64,000 nt of DNA from Oxytricha trifallax (lineage: Eukaryota > Ciliophora > Spirotrichea > Sporadotrichida > Oxytrichidae): contig ARYC01001330.1 in assembly GCA_000711775.1 (NCBI GenBank), forward strand, positions 1 to 64,000, written 5' to 3'. Below are positions 10,274 through 22,921 of the stretch, piece after piece. The notes under the pieces were generated by a model. That model saw only the letters and a list, made by a program, of their open reading frames with translations. It did no database searches and had not been told where the DNA came from. A program made the position numbers and the translations under genes. Numbering within the stretch: position 1 is the first letter of the stretch; each line of letters opens with the position of its first letter.

Positions 10274-11034
10274 GAAAAAAGTTATCCCTAGAGTCTCAAT
10301 CGACTTCCTTCTTGACTTCTCGAACTCATAATAATTATATATTATATAAAAATGTCTAAATTTTTAAAAAATATCCTTTTTAAGCTATTTTTTAATATAT
10401 TTCATTATTTTTTTATATAAATTAGTTTACACTAGGCATATATTTTTGTAGACACACTTTTCATTTAAAATGATTCGTATAGATTTTTATACTAATACGC
10501 ATAAAATTAATAGTAAAAGATTTTATAGACTATATTAAAATATAGAAACTTTAATTAGAATTTTTTATTCCTTAAATCCACACCATTCGACATATATCCA
10601 AAATATAGTCTTAACAATTTTTCAATTTTTTAAAAAAATTATTTAAATGAAATTTTTTACCAATTAATAATTTTTTTAAAAAATTGAAAAATTGTTAAGA
10701 CTATATTTTGGATATATGTCGAATGGTGTGGATTTAAGGAATAAAAAATTCTAATTAAAATTTCTATATTTTAATATAGTCTATAAAATCTTTTACTATT
10801 AATTTTATGCGTATTAGTATAAAATCTATAAGAATCATTTAAAATGAAAAATTTGTCTACAAAAATAAATGCCTAGTGTAAACTAATTTATATAAAAAAA
10901 TAATGAAAAATATTAGGAAATAGCATAAAAAGAATATTTTAAAAAAATTTAGACATTTTTATATAATATATAATTATTATGTGTTCGAGAAGTCAAGAAG
11001 GAAGTCGATTGAGACTCTAGGGATAACTTTTTTC
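10274..11034. repeat. Near-perfect palindrome, arms of about 365 bp
   Basis: The arm starting GAAAAAAGTTATCCCTAGAG at 10274 is repeated in reverse complement up to 11034 around a centre near 10652. The arms differ at only a few bases. It is AT-rich, has no ORF, and lies directly beside the G-rich right end of the element, so it may be a fold-back element inserted into it or part of its end. Confidence 0.85.
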
Positions 11035-12948
11035 ATATGAAATAGGGTATTTTATGGGGGTGGGGTGGGGGATGGGGTGGGGGTTGTCGGTCGGAACAAC
11101 TAATATTAATGATATTTAGCAATTAAAAATAAAGAAAAAGATCTTTGGGAAACACCACAGGAAGTAAATTTAAATTAACAATCACAATAGAAAGTATAAA
11201 CTTGTTTACAATTTTATTTATTTAAATTTCTTCTCTAATATTTATAAAAAAAATAATAGAATATATTGAAAATACTCGAAAAATATATATAATCGAAAAA
11301 TAATTACAAATAATTATAATATGTTGTAATGAATTGTTTGTTAAAAAAAACTTGAAAAAGTGGATAAATTATAAATATTTCATCTAGATTTTTGTTAATA
11401 ATAAATAAGAATCGTTTTTATTCTCACTTAATATTTATTTTTTATTTAAAAATGGCAATCTTTAAATAATAATACCCATTTTCCCATTTAAAATAAAAAA
11501 AACACTTTAAGTTTACTGTTGAGGACTTTTGACATAGATCTAGATATTTTTTTTTAATTTTTAATTTATCTATTTATAAGGAAGTTCTTGCTGGACTCAA
11601 GGTGGCGATTTAAATTTACAGATATAAATTAGTTTTAATGATTCGAATATTATTAATATATCTAACTTTATAAATTGTTAATTAAGTATATATTTTCTTA
11701 AACATATTTCAGACAAGTGTTAAATTTGCAGATTTCATTTTATCATTGAATTATTTTTTTAATTTTAGAATAGATTTATTAGAATTTCTTAAACTTCATA
11801 ATAAAATTGAAGTTAATTATTTCATTGTGAATGAATGTATTTTTGATACAAATTGAATTCTAAATCAGTTTAAATGCATAAGTATTTCTTTTTAAATTAA
11901 ATAAAATATTAAAACAATTAGAAACTTGTAAATTGTTATGTTATATTTTTCAATTTAGGACTAAATAAATTATTTCTATTCTTAAGTCTAACTTTATAAA
12001 GTTTAAATGTTAATTTTTAATATTAAATAATGATTGTTCATAATTTGATTTTACAATGATATCATTATAGTAAATTTGTTTTCTGTGGAGTTCTAAGCAG
12101 AATTCGACTACATGCCCAAACTATTTAATTTATTCTGTTAATTTTTCATTAGACTTTATGACGTGCCCTGTCCACTATGATTTCATATTATAGATGTCAT
12201 AAATTATAGATAAATTAGTTCAAATGCTTATCTTTAAATTTAAAGTTTATTGATTTTATTACTGCTTGAACTTATCAGATCAGAGTTAAATTTTCAATTA
12301 CTGTATAAAGGAGGTTTATGATTTTTTATTATCAGCAAGTAGGTGGGAATATGTTATTTTACACCTTAAATTTAAAAATCAAATAGCACAGTATATAATA
12401 CTTAAACCCTATTGATAAAAATTTAGCAAGAATTTAGATAAATAAGAAAGTCTCTCAAATTATGTGATATATAAGTTAAATCTTTATATTATGATCATCA
12501 ATAATCACGAAATTAAATTAAAAATAATTAAATAATTAAAAAGTTTTTTGCTTTCATGTACTTACCTCTTTCGATTAGAATGTTAATTTAAAATTCTTCT
12601 ACTTCTAGCTATGATTATTTTTGCTTAATTTTGATTTTATATAATACACTTTCCTCTCTTTCTCTTTGTTGATTCTCTAAAATATATTATTAATTTTTCT
12701 GCTTTTATCCAGAGGAATTCTCTTCTAAGGTATTTTCTATTAATTCTTAAGATTTTCTTTTTTATCTCAAAGAATTTTCCAATAGACATTTATCAAGTTC
12801 AAATCCTACAAAAAATATCTGAGTATTTCATCTAAGTTGGTAAGTATGAATACGATTTGATATTGAAATTTGACTCTGGAACTACCAATTATACTTAATG
12901 GTTCCATTTTTATTTTAAATCAAGACTTTCTTTAAGGCAATAATCTCG

Positions 12949-12976
12949 CAAGACAGTTATTTATATAACTGTCTTG
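12949..12976. repeat. Perfect hairpin, 12-bp stem and 4-nt loop
   Basis: CAAGACAGTTAT, TTAT, then ATAACTGTCTTG, followed by TTTT. It is isolated, with no gene beside it. It could be a small fold-back remnant. Confidence 0.7.
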
Positions 12977-15900
12977 TTTTATTTTTTATTTGATATTTTT
13001 CATGCATTTTTCAGCAATTTTCATAGAAACATGCTTAATTAATTTTGAATAATTCTTGATAGATTTAGGTACATTCTTTTGAAGGATTCAAAACAATGTT
13101 CTTTTTTTCAAAAAAAAATTTTGCCTATGAATATCAAATAAGGATTCAAAATAGGTACCCAAAAAATAAAAAACAGATAAGGTATAAATCCTTTTGGAAC
13201 TATGAAATAGAAAATGATTTTTGAGATTCATGAATAAAGGTAAGAAGAGATATAAAAATGTTTTTAAAAATAATGCATTAAAAATTTGATTAAAAACTTA
13301 GTAGAGATGATAGCATCTTCCACGAATGGTGTTTAGACCTTATTTATTTTATATTTAAATTTATTCATAAAAAATATATAGAGAGATCAACATCTTTAAG
13401 AATTGATGTTAGAAATCTGAGCAACTCAAATTTATTTTGGAGGTTATAATCTTGATGATTACTAAATCTTAAAATATCTGCATTAATTTTTCTAAATATT
13501 TTTAAAAGAGATAAAAGAGAGTAAATCTATAATATTAGACTAGTGATAAAATCTTAAACCATAGATTATTTAAGAATATAAATTATAGGTTCGATTCTCA
13601 TTAAAATCATTTTTAAAAAAATAAGTAACAATTAAAAATGAAAATTGAGTATTTCAAAGTTGATTATTATTTCTACAATCTTCTTATTAAAAATAATAAT
13701 TTTCTTATTATGCATTTGTTTGGTTCCTTTATATCTCATTAAGATCAAACATAATATTATTATAAATTAATTTTAATAAACCCTTTTAGGTAACTTTAAA
13801 TAAAATTACATTTTTCTTACAGTATTAACAATTTCTTAAATTAATATATTATTTAAGCGTTGACCAATCATCAATATTTTCTGAATTTGAAGGAGAGTTT
13901 TAATTCCTTTTAAAATAATCATTTAAAAATTTTTTAAAAAAAAGAAAAAAAAGTGTAATTAATATGCAATATCATCATCAAATGCCTGTTCAAGGTTTAA
14001 AAAGTAAAATGAATTATTCTTAATATTTCTTTAAATAATATTCATTTTAGTAATAATTGGTAATCTCAAATAAATATATACATATCTCAATTCATTGCTA
14101 AAACTAGCAAATTTTTATTGAAGTATTTTAGAAAGAGTATTGCTATGTTTTGAAGATAAAATTATATATTATTGAAAAGGAATGTCACAGCTAAAGTTCC
14201 ACCCAGTTATATAAAAATGCAGTTAAAAATTTTTAAAAGACAATACTTGTAAATTTAAACTTAATGTAGCAATTATAGTTCTCTATAGTAATGTTTTTAT
14301 GAATTTAATTAATTTTTTTCTTCTAGTTCTCGTTTAATTTGTAATTTTAAAATGAAGACTAACAACCACTATTTTCCCCTTGAATTTTATTGCCCAAAAA
14401 CTAAACTTTTCAAACAGTTTCATCAATCATGGAGAAATCCTTAATTCTAAGTCTCTTCAAAGAATTAAATCTATTGTTAAACTGCGCAATTTAGTTATTA
14501 ACAAATTAGACGAGTCAAATTTTTCATTTATTTAATATACCTTTAAGTATCAAAAAATTCTTTTAGAAAGATATTAGTTTAATAATTTAGTATTAAAATA
14601 TTTATTTTCAATTATATATTTTCGATTCACTTCTTAACCTATTATTAAGTTAATCTTTAAGCAGCATTAAATAATAAGAATAAAATTAATAATTGTAACT
14701 AAATAGCAAACTGACAATAATGATGGTGAAATTCAAATGAATGCCAGAAATGAATCAAACGTTCAAATAATAATGTTATTAATCCATATTAAACTTAAAA
14801 AGTAACCTTTGGATAGTAATTTAAAGAATAAATGTAATTTTTAATTAAAAACAGAAAGTTTACAATTGGATACATTTTTATCATATTTTATCAGAAATAC
14901 AACTTTATTATTGATAAATACAAAATATTGGGAATTTATATTTTAAATTAAAATTTACCATGCACGAAATTGCTAGTTATAAATATAAATGCAATTAATT
15001 TTTTAAAAGTATGTTAGAAAAATTTGTACTAAATTTGCATGAATAAAATTAAAAGTATTAAAAAAAATATAATTCAAAATGAAAAAGTGCTTTGTAATTA
15101 TAACATCTTAATTAAATTTCATAATGAAATATGATTTTTTGAATCTTAACCTTATTAGGAATCTCTCTATCGGCTCACTCAAAAAAAGTTAAATTCTATA
15201 CCTTTAAGTTTCCTTATTTATCGACATACTTAAACTTTTATCAACTTATAAATTAAAAGTGTACATTTGAAATGGGGTTATAATATAGCTTTTACTATAA
15301 ATATAAAAAAATCAATAATTAATGAAGCTGATAGTTCTTTTAAATTATTTAATTTAAAGTATCTAAACCAATTAATAGCATATATATTAAATAATTTATA
15401 AATATACTTTAAATAATATTTTAGTAATCTAAATAGGGCTCTTTAAATTTTTAATTATTGGCCCCGTTATTATTTTTAAAAAAAAATATCAAAATATTAA
15501 CTAATATGCCAGCTTATTAATTAATATTGCTTTATAAGTAGTTACTTAATTCATGTCATTTGAAAATGTAAACATATTAAAACTAATTTCATTTAAATCA
15601 TAATTATGAAACTAGAATTTATTTTTATAAAAAAGTTATATTTATATCAATTCTTATTATAATTTGGTATTTTAATCTTAAATTTAGTTATTTAATAATT
15701 AAGCAACAATTTTATTATTTATATTTATATTAAACATGAAAATATGTTTATAAATATGATTTAAAAAGACTTTCATTTTGATAAGCATTCTTAAGACTTC
15801 CTCCAAACTCTTTAAGAGGATGCTTTTTATTTAATTTAGGATTTATAAGTCTTAAAACCTAATACTTCAAGATTGAGGGGTTAATTTTTGAGAAGATTTA

Positions 15901-16878
15901 AAATTTAAATTAAATCATTCTTGAAATAAAAGTATTTAAATATTGGCTAAAAGAATCAGAAGTAGAAAGATTTAATTTTAATTAAATTTCATGTAATGTA
16001 GGCCGGTAAGAACAAATATATTTTACAAGAAAGTTCCAAGTAGCTAAATTTAGTTCTTAAATTATTTAATAAATTTCTTAGAATTAAAATTATATTCAAT
16101 AACATAGTATATAGATTTTTTTCCCCACTTAATATTTTGAATAAAAATGTAATTTCATAATATTTTTATTAAAAAATGTAATTATATTGGTAAAAATATC
16201 AAATAATCGAAGAGTAGCAGTATTAGATACTATAATTTGGATTACATTTAAGGCGTAGAATATACTATATATATCATGATTATAAATTGTTTAAAAACCT
16301 ACTAAATAAGTTTTTTTGGGGTCTTATAAATAAATTGTTAATTTTTGTATTTTATTTTGAATATATAGATATTGAATTTAAAATTACTATAAAAATAAAT
16401 AATATATTATAAGGTATTGTATAAGAATGATAATTAATTTATTTTGTAATAATATTTTTTTCTTAAACTTTCTCATTTTATTTTTTATATACAACTTAAA
16501 AATATTAATTACCCCTAAGCCATATTAAATACTAGGTAAAATTTTAAAACATAATATAACTTAAGTTTTTGTATTTCTTAATATTAACAATATATACTAT
16601 GGATCAAGAAAACTAGAAGGGAATTACAAAAATATATTACACTATAATAATATAATAATATTGTAATTTATTTAAAAATTATCCTCTTTATATTAGCTTT
16701 CTCATCGCTTTTTGCGCTTAAAATTAATGCTCTAGAGTAAGATATCCAATTATTAATCATCAGGATATATTTAAGTTTGTTAAACACTTTAATTCAGATC
16801 GAAAGTTTATTGCAATTCAAGGAAACAGCTAAATTTAATTCATATTTTAACTTAAAATAGTTCTTTCATATATTTAAT

Positions 16879-17127
16879 TTGTTAAATTTACTAATTTTAC
16901 CATCTGTTATTGGTGACTACGAGGCAGATATATCTGAAGTATATACAGTAGACTTTCATGCCACTTTTAACTTAATTAATAATATAAATATAAATTATAG
17001 CAATTGTTTACGGAGGAGTCTTAAACGACAAGCCATTCATTGGAATGTATTAAAATGTAGCCAATTAATATCGCACTGTATGGCAAAGTACTTTGCAAAC
17101 ATCAATCGACAATCTCGAAGAAAATAA
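16879..17127 (+). CDS. Candidate coding segment of a ciliate surface protein
   Basis: An 82-codon frame uses no reassigned stop codon and is less AT-rich than its surroundings. It begins MLNLLILPSVIGDYEADISE and continues VYTVDFHATFNLINN. An LPS-hydrophobic-D start followed by a V.VDF strand resembles the opening of a cadherin-like repeat as seen in copies A and B. The second half (SLKRQAIHWNVLKCSQLISH, ending QSRRK) looks less like that family and may be outside the true segment. It could be a coding segment of another member of the same gene family, or chance. Confidence 0.35.
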   Translation: MLNLLILPSVIGDYEADISEVYTVDFHATFNLINNININYSNCLRRSLKRQAIHWNVLKCSQLISHCMAKYFANINRQSRRK

Positions 17128-18482
17128 AAGTATCAACTTAAAACTCATTGAAACTAATAAAATTGAAATATTAATCTCAAATCATTAAATATTTATGAAT
17201 TAATAGGAAACTGTACTTTTTTCTAAAAATGCTGATAAAATAATAATAGCTGCTTCAATTCAAGTATTTTTAATTATAAATAATTTTCCTTTATTTTAAA
17301 AAAACTTTAACTATGTTTTCTCAATCTATTAATCTGAAATATCTCCCTGTTAAATTTTGGAAAAAAATATTACTTAACTATATGAAATGTTAATTGAAAT
17401 TACTGAGCTTTAATATTACAATATTTTATATCTTTATTGGCTTAAAAATTAATAAAAACCACATCATTTTATTATAATTAAATAAGCGATTGACACTTAA
17501 TCTGCAAATACCTATTATATCGTCTCAACCTTTGATCAACTTTAATAATATATTTTATAAATTTTTGTCTTAATTTTAAAAATTATCAAAGTTTAGTACA
17601 ACAAAACTCAGTCAAAATTAGAGCAGATCTCAATAATCCTTTTAGTGCTCATCAGATCTTGTTTAACGAATAAAATCAGGTTTATCTGTTTTTCAATCTG
17701 TAAGATATTATAGATTTGTCATTTTTTTCGATAAATATTAATATAAATTATTATTATTTATGATATAGTGGCTACATCGCAAATAAAATATTAAACATTT
17801 ATATTTTAAAAAAATATTTTAATACAAAACTTTAGAGTGATTCATTATAAATAATGTATGTCGTAACACTAAAATTAGATATTGATACTTTTAAAAGTTA
17901 AATTTCATCTATTTTATACTACAACGAAGGTATAATATATTAAATAATAGCCTTTTTTAAAAATATATTGCTTAGATTAATTTATATATATTAATAATTA
18001 TAAAATAAAATCTAATAATGGTCAATAAAAAATTAGACCTTCAAATATATAATTTGATTAATTTATTTTTGTTCTTAAAATTTTCATTTGGTAAGTAGTT
18101 TATTATATATTTATACAATTAAAATGTTTAATTTTAAACAATTTTCAATACAAAATATATTTGTAATTTAAATTCCAAGTAAAAATCAAATGAATATATT
18201 ATAAGAAATAAAAAAATATCCTCGTTAACTCTAAGTAATTTATTGAGATTAATATTTGCAAATAATTTTATAAATGATAAGAAATACTGCAAATATAAAT
18301 CAACCTTTATAAAAATTAAGAATAGCTTTGATAAAACGAGGTAAATTAATTATTACATTAAAACTTATAAAATTCTCCAAAATTTATATAAAAAAATAAA
18401 AATATCGTTAATTTTGAAAGATTGATATTTTTAAAGATTATTTGATTATAAAAAAACTATGCATTCTAAAGAATTTATATTA

Positions 18483-18903
18483 TTGTAGGAATTCATTCAA
18501 AATTGGAAAATTAATTATAATTAAATTAAATATAAATCAAAATCTTGGCAGTTAAAGTTGGCCAAATTTTACGATCTTGGGCTCATTCGATAGAGAATTC
18601 AAAATTAGCTGGACTTTATTATTGGCGGTACTATTTTATCGCATCGAGGGAGCGAGATAACTTCACTTTAATTAAACACCTCTAAATTCATTAAATTATA
18701 CCCTCACATTAAAGTGAAGTTATCTCGCTCCCTCGATGCGATAAAATAGTACCGCCAATAATAAAGTCCAGCTAATTTTGAATTCTCTATCGAATGAGCC
18801 CAAGATCGTAAAATTTGGCCAACTTTAACTGCCAAGATTTTGATTTATATTTAATTTAATTTAATTATAATTAATTTTCCAATTTTGAATGTATTCCTAT
18901 AAT
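18483..18903. mobile_element. Fold-back element, family P, copy 1
   Basis: Two long inverted arms (about 185 bp) begin with ATTGTAGGAATTCATTC on the left and mirror it at 18903. They include the less AT-rich core AAATTAGCTGGACTTTATTA and CGCATCGAGGGAGCGAGATA. A spacer of about 45 bp separates them. There is no ORF. Related copies are at 52981-53403 and, split by TBE-5, at 44691-49247. The arms of this copy are nearly identical, suggesting a young insertion or gene conversion between arms. Confidence 0.85.
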
Positions 18904-19226
18904 ATAATTTTTAGGTATAAAAATATTTTCAAATTATTGAGCTTTTTAATTTTTTTGTAGCAAATTTAAGCAATTTATCATTGCAATAAACAAATTTTAT
19001 GTTTCTATTAAAATCAATAAAAAATAATATATTATTGATAAAATATATTAAATAGGAAATTTGAGAAATAAAGATAAATATATGAATAAAAAGTTATACT
19101 AACTGCCAGTAATTAGGAATGTACTTAACGCTAATTTGATTTAAATTTAAAATTAAATTAATTAATATCATATATTTAAATATTAGTGGCCAGGTGGTCT
19201 AGCTAAGGTCTTTGGTGGTCTACCGA

Positions 19227-19892
19227 AATGTATTATTTAATTAAATGTATAAATATATAACCGATGTATAGATAACGTCATTACTTCGTTCATCACTAGA
19301 CATCTCTACTCTGTCTCTGACTACCGTATCTGTGTTCTCAAACGGCTGCATTCTGTTCTCTCTGATCGACTAGAAATCTTGAGTTGAAGAACCGGGCTAC
19401 CAGTGGCGCGAGCTAAGGGAATGTCACTTCCTCGCTTTGTGTCCGTATATCGGATTGGCTCAGACATCTAGATTTGAAAGCATTGGCTTCTCCGGGGTCC
19501 ATCTTGCTACCACTGTCCTTGTGTCTCTTCTAAATGAAATCTAACTGATTGGCTCCGGTGGAGTCTGTCTTGTAGCTAATGCAGAGGCAGTACATCTAAT
19601 TGGAACGATCGGTGTAGAATTCGATGTGACAGAAGCCTGGAATTTGACTCTTCACTAGGCATTGAGACTGCTTCCAGAGGTCCGGCCTGACCTTGCTCTT
19701 TATCTGTAAGAAGATTTAGTGGCAGTTGTGAGAAATGATTAATACTATAATTACTGAGTCCTACGCGCAGTTATAAGATCGTAGTGGCCGCTCAATCCAT
19801 AAAATTTGCCTTAGTAGTCCCCGGTATGTTGGTTCCATTTTATTAAACTACACATCGGTAATATATTTATACATTTAATTATATAATACATT
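19227..19892. mobile_element. GC-richer element with about 40-bp inverted ends
   Basis: AATGTATTATTTAATTAAAT at 19227 is mirrored by the sequence ending in AATACATT at 19892, with CCGATGTA about 38 bp further in on both sides. The interior (about 580 bp) is much less AT-rich than its surroundings, and I recognise no protein in it. The right end coincides with the ATT target duplication of TBE-1, so TBE-1 landed at, or just beside, its terminus. Confidence 0.6.
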
Positions 19893-20018
19893 CAAAACCC
19901 CAAAACCCATGAAGTTGTTTGATAGAGTTTTTGTTTGATAACAGTATACTATTAACGCATACTTCATTAGGGTTTTAATAGGGTTTATGTAGGGGTTTAA
20001 AGTTTAAATATTTGTATT

Positions 20019-21000
20019 AAGTGAGTATAATTAAAATGGGGAGACAGGTAAAAATTAATGAAAAAAGAAATCAAATATAATTATGTTCAAACCAATATAC
20101 ATCAGTTAAGATTAAACAGTCTCTAATTTGAATTAAGTTTAACTACATGCTTATTTAACTTTAATTTATTAATCAAATATGGAATTACTTAATTTTTGTT
20201 TTTTTCAACTTTTCCATTTCATTTCTATTTTAGGGCATCTCTCTACACTCTTTTCGTATCACTTTCATTGCAACTTTTTCTTGAGTGTTTTTTGTCAAAA
20301 AAATTTAGATATCTTCAGGGTATCTTCCTTGAGCTATCTTCCTAAAAAAAATAATAAAAAAACTTTTACAGTAGTAATAGCAGTAGCAGCAACAATAACA
20401 ACAATAATATCAGTAATAATAGCAATAGAAATAAAATCAACAATAATTATTGAGCTGCTAAAATTCTAGAGAATTTCAAAAATTTTGGAATCACAGATTA
20501 TTATTGCATGAGCACTAAAGACTGAGAAATTAAATAAAATTGTATTTTTTGGGAAAAATCCCAGCTCAATAATTATTGTTGATTTTATTTCTATTGCTAT
20601 TATTACTGATATTATTGTTGTTATTGTTGCTGCTACTGCTATTTCTACTGTAAAAGTTTTTTTATTAAGTTTTTTAGGAAGATAGCTCAAGGAAGATACC
20701 CTGAAGATATCTAAATTTTTTTGACAAAAAACACTCAAGAAAAAGTTGCAATGAAAGTGATACGAAAAGAGTGTAGAGAGATGCCCTAAAATAGAAATGA
20801 AATGGAAAAGTTGAAAAAAACAAAAATTAAGTAATTCCATATTTGATTAATAAATTAAAGTTAAATAAGCATGTAGTTAAACTTAATTCAAATTAGAGAC
20901 TGTTTAATCTTAACTGATGTATATTGGCTTAAACATAATTATATTTGATTTCTTTTTTCATTAATTTTTAACTGTCTCCCCATTTTAATCATACTCGCTT
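20019..21000. repeat. Palindrome inside TBE-1 with Gln/Asn-codon repeats in each arm
   Basis: Arms 20019-20465 and about 20558-21000 are inverted copies with very few differences, around a spacer of about 92 bp. Each arm holds a CAG/TAA/CAA-type microsatellite (near 20370-20450 and 20570-20650). With ciliate decoding one frame reads as a long poly-Gln run. Another frame is open with no reassigned stop codons but has an unremarkable sequence. It interrupts the space between the TBE terminal repeat and the end of the kinase gene. A TTAAGTGAGTATA string flanks or overlaps both sides, so the exact target duplication is unclear. Confidence 0.75.
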
Positions 21001-21041
21001 AATAATTTAAGTGAGTATAACAAGCGAGTTTTTAATAAATT

Positions 21042-22921
21042 TCACACAAACATAAGCTTAGAGTCATGAGGTAGTTCTCTGAATTTTATCTTTCTAAGCA
21101 GCTGTTTGATTTTATCTATTGTAACTTTGTTATCATAGCTTGGTTTGATTATGGCTTAGTATGCAAGCTCTCTTAGACCTCCAGAAACCTTATACTTATC
21201 TAAGTGTTGCTTGATTTTTTGCTTTGAATCTTTCTCACCCCAGCAGCTAAAGTAATTGTTTCTTGGCATGTCACTCTCTATAATTATTGCAGCTAAATCC
21301 CAGATATCACATGCAGCGTCTCCGTCTCTCCAATCTTCTCTTTCTAGTAAATAACCTGGATTACCTAATAAATTTCCTAATGCAGAGGTCTGCACTCTTT
21401 GTGCCCAATTGAAATCAATAATGAATACTTGTTCTAACCGAGATACCCCTCCCACACACCTCCCCACCTTAACCGAGATACCCCTCCCCATACCCCCCTC
21501 CCACCCCCAACCTATTTTATAATAAAAAGAAAATTTAATAATTTATAAAATCTTTTATAAATGAGAATTTTAAAAATTATTGATTAAATAATATAGTAAT
21601 TTATAAAATCTTTTATAAATGAGAATTTTATAAATTAATCATTATTATTAATTTAAATATAATTAAAATTATTAAGGTTTAATTATAAATAAAATAATTA
21701 TTCAATCAATAAAATTATAAAATTCTCATTTATAAAAGATTTTACAAATTATATTTTTTTATTATAAAATAGGTTGGGGGTGGGGAGGGGGTATGAGGAG
21801 GGGTATCTCGGTTAAGGGTGGGGAGGGGTATCTCGGTTAGAAACAAATACTCTCAGTGGTTGATAGTCAATCATAATATTTTCTGATTTTAAGTCTCTAT
21901 GAACGTAGCCTAGCTTGTGAAGCTCTTCGATTCCTTCAACTATCTGCTATACTATCTAGCCAATCTTTCTTTGACATCTATTGTCAGATAAGAATTCTCT
22001 GTAAGTCATTTCTAGTAAGGGAAGCCTGAAGGCTATAGGATCTTTACTAAGTAAAATAGCATCTAGCTAAATAATATGCTTGCACTCTCTAAACTTTGCA
22101 TTTTATAGAGTATAATACTCATTAGCAAATTCCATTTGGAACTTGTCATCAGCAAAGGAAGTAATTGAAAGGATATATCTTGCAAGCATATTAGTCATCA
22201 GTAATGACTCTCTTCTATATTTTATCCTCTAGAGTGAGATAGCTTTCTAGGCAAGAATCTAAGTCGAATCTAAGTCAATAATTCTTAATATTGGAATCTT
22301 CATAGCCTCTATTTTTACCATGATTTTATTGATCTCCGCTACTGGAAGGTTTTAGACTGCTTTCTTCATTTTAACTTACTTCTAGAATTCAACTCTAAGA
22401 TACTCCACTGGGTTTCTTGATCTTCTTTTTTAGAGGAATCTATTCCCTGTAGGTTCATGAATAAAGACAAAACTTTAATTTTGCTTTTTCTTTAAGTGCA
22501 CTTTGAGGTCTCTAGTATGAGAATATGGCTTCTCACAGAACTCACAGACATACTTCCCATCTTTCTTTTAATGCTTGAGATATAACCTTGGCATATCGTT
22601 GTGTATATCTCTCAAGTGTCTCTTTTAAGTTGACTTGTAAGGGAAAACTTGATTACATTCTTTGCATTTATAGTCTACTTTTATTGGTAAAGTTTAATGT
22701 TCAATGGCGGGCTGTTTAACCTCCTCCTCAATTTGAGCAGGCTCTTTATTGACCTCTTTTTAACTTATATTTCAATCTAAAGGTTGCTCGTCAAAAGTGT
22801 CATAAGTAGGCTCCCACTAAGTGCAAGCGTCTCTGGTCTCAACTTTTTTTGGTTGCTGAAATGGTAATTTTTATTAGTTTGATCCAAGTAATGCTGCTCT
22901 TCTCAAAAATTTAGCGCTCAT
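21042..22921 (-). pseudogene. TBE-1 zinc-finger/kinase gene (57-kDa ORF), interrupted
   Basis: It starts at ATG 22921 (MSAKFLRRAALLGSNQ) and ends at a TGA at 21042-21044. Two C2H2 fingers lie near 22490-22700 (CKECNQVFPYKSTQKRHLRD, then CEFCEKPYSHTRDLKVHLK). A protein-kinase-like domain follows, with HRDLKSEN for the catalytic loop and IIDFNWAQRV where DFG is expected. A 417-bp element sits between these two motifs and breaks the gene. Its role in TBE biology is not established as far as I know; the domains suggest DNA or RNA binding and phosphotransfer. It is divergent from the small gene, with about 560 bp between the starts. Confidence 0.8.
21430..21846. mobile_element. 417-bp element with G/C-rich inverted ends, inserted in the TBE-1 kinase gene
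   Basis: The ends TGTTCTAACCGAGATACCCC and their inverse at 21846 enclose a largely palindromic AT-rich core with the repeated unit TTTATAAATGAGAATTTTA. AATACT occurs at 21424-21429 and 21847-21852, a 6-bp target duplication. Excising it plus one duplicate restores the kinase reading PLRVFIIDFN, so it arrived after TBE-1. The ends, the 6-bp duplication and the C-tract relate it to the 2.45-kb element at 8646. It is non-coding and therefore MITE-like. Confidence 0.85.

Larger units (their letters stand above)
8646..11098. mobile_element. 2.45-kb element with C/G-rich inverted ends and 6-bp target duplication
   Basis: The ends are inverted repeats starting TGTTCCGACCGACA followed by a C-rich tract, mirrored at 11030-11098 by a G-rich tract. 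The flanking ACTAAT at 8640-8645 and 11099-11104 is a 6-bp target-site duplication. Inside are ten TGACGTC minisatellite units, a unique core of about 970 bp, about nineteen inverted minisatellite units, and a long palindrome. A 417-bp relative with TGTTCTAACCGA ends and another 6-bp duplication sits in TBE-1. No transposase was recognised, so movement may depend on another element. Confidence 0.75.
11105..18482. other. AT-rich DNA with little recognisable content
   Basis: I see no transposon ends, no long repeats and only one convincing coding stretch (16879-17127) in this 7.4 kb. There is a perfect small hairpin at 12949-12976. Scattered short less AT-rich spots (near 12080-12170 and 14180-14210) could be small coding segments but give no recognisable protein. 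Most of it is probably germline-limited. Confidence 0.5.

Noticed and set aside
13530-13605. tRNA-like T-arm (GGTTCGATTCTC)
   Set aside because: No pairing acceptor stem and no convincing anticodon arm could be formed around it.
20179-20840. The 96- and 124-codon frames in the TBE-1 palindrome as genes
   Set aside because: They are the same sequence on the two arms, hydrophobic and low-complexity, and run into a microsatellite. No start context or family was recognised.
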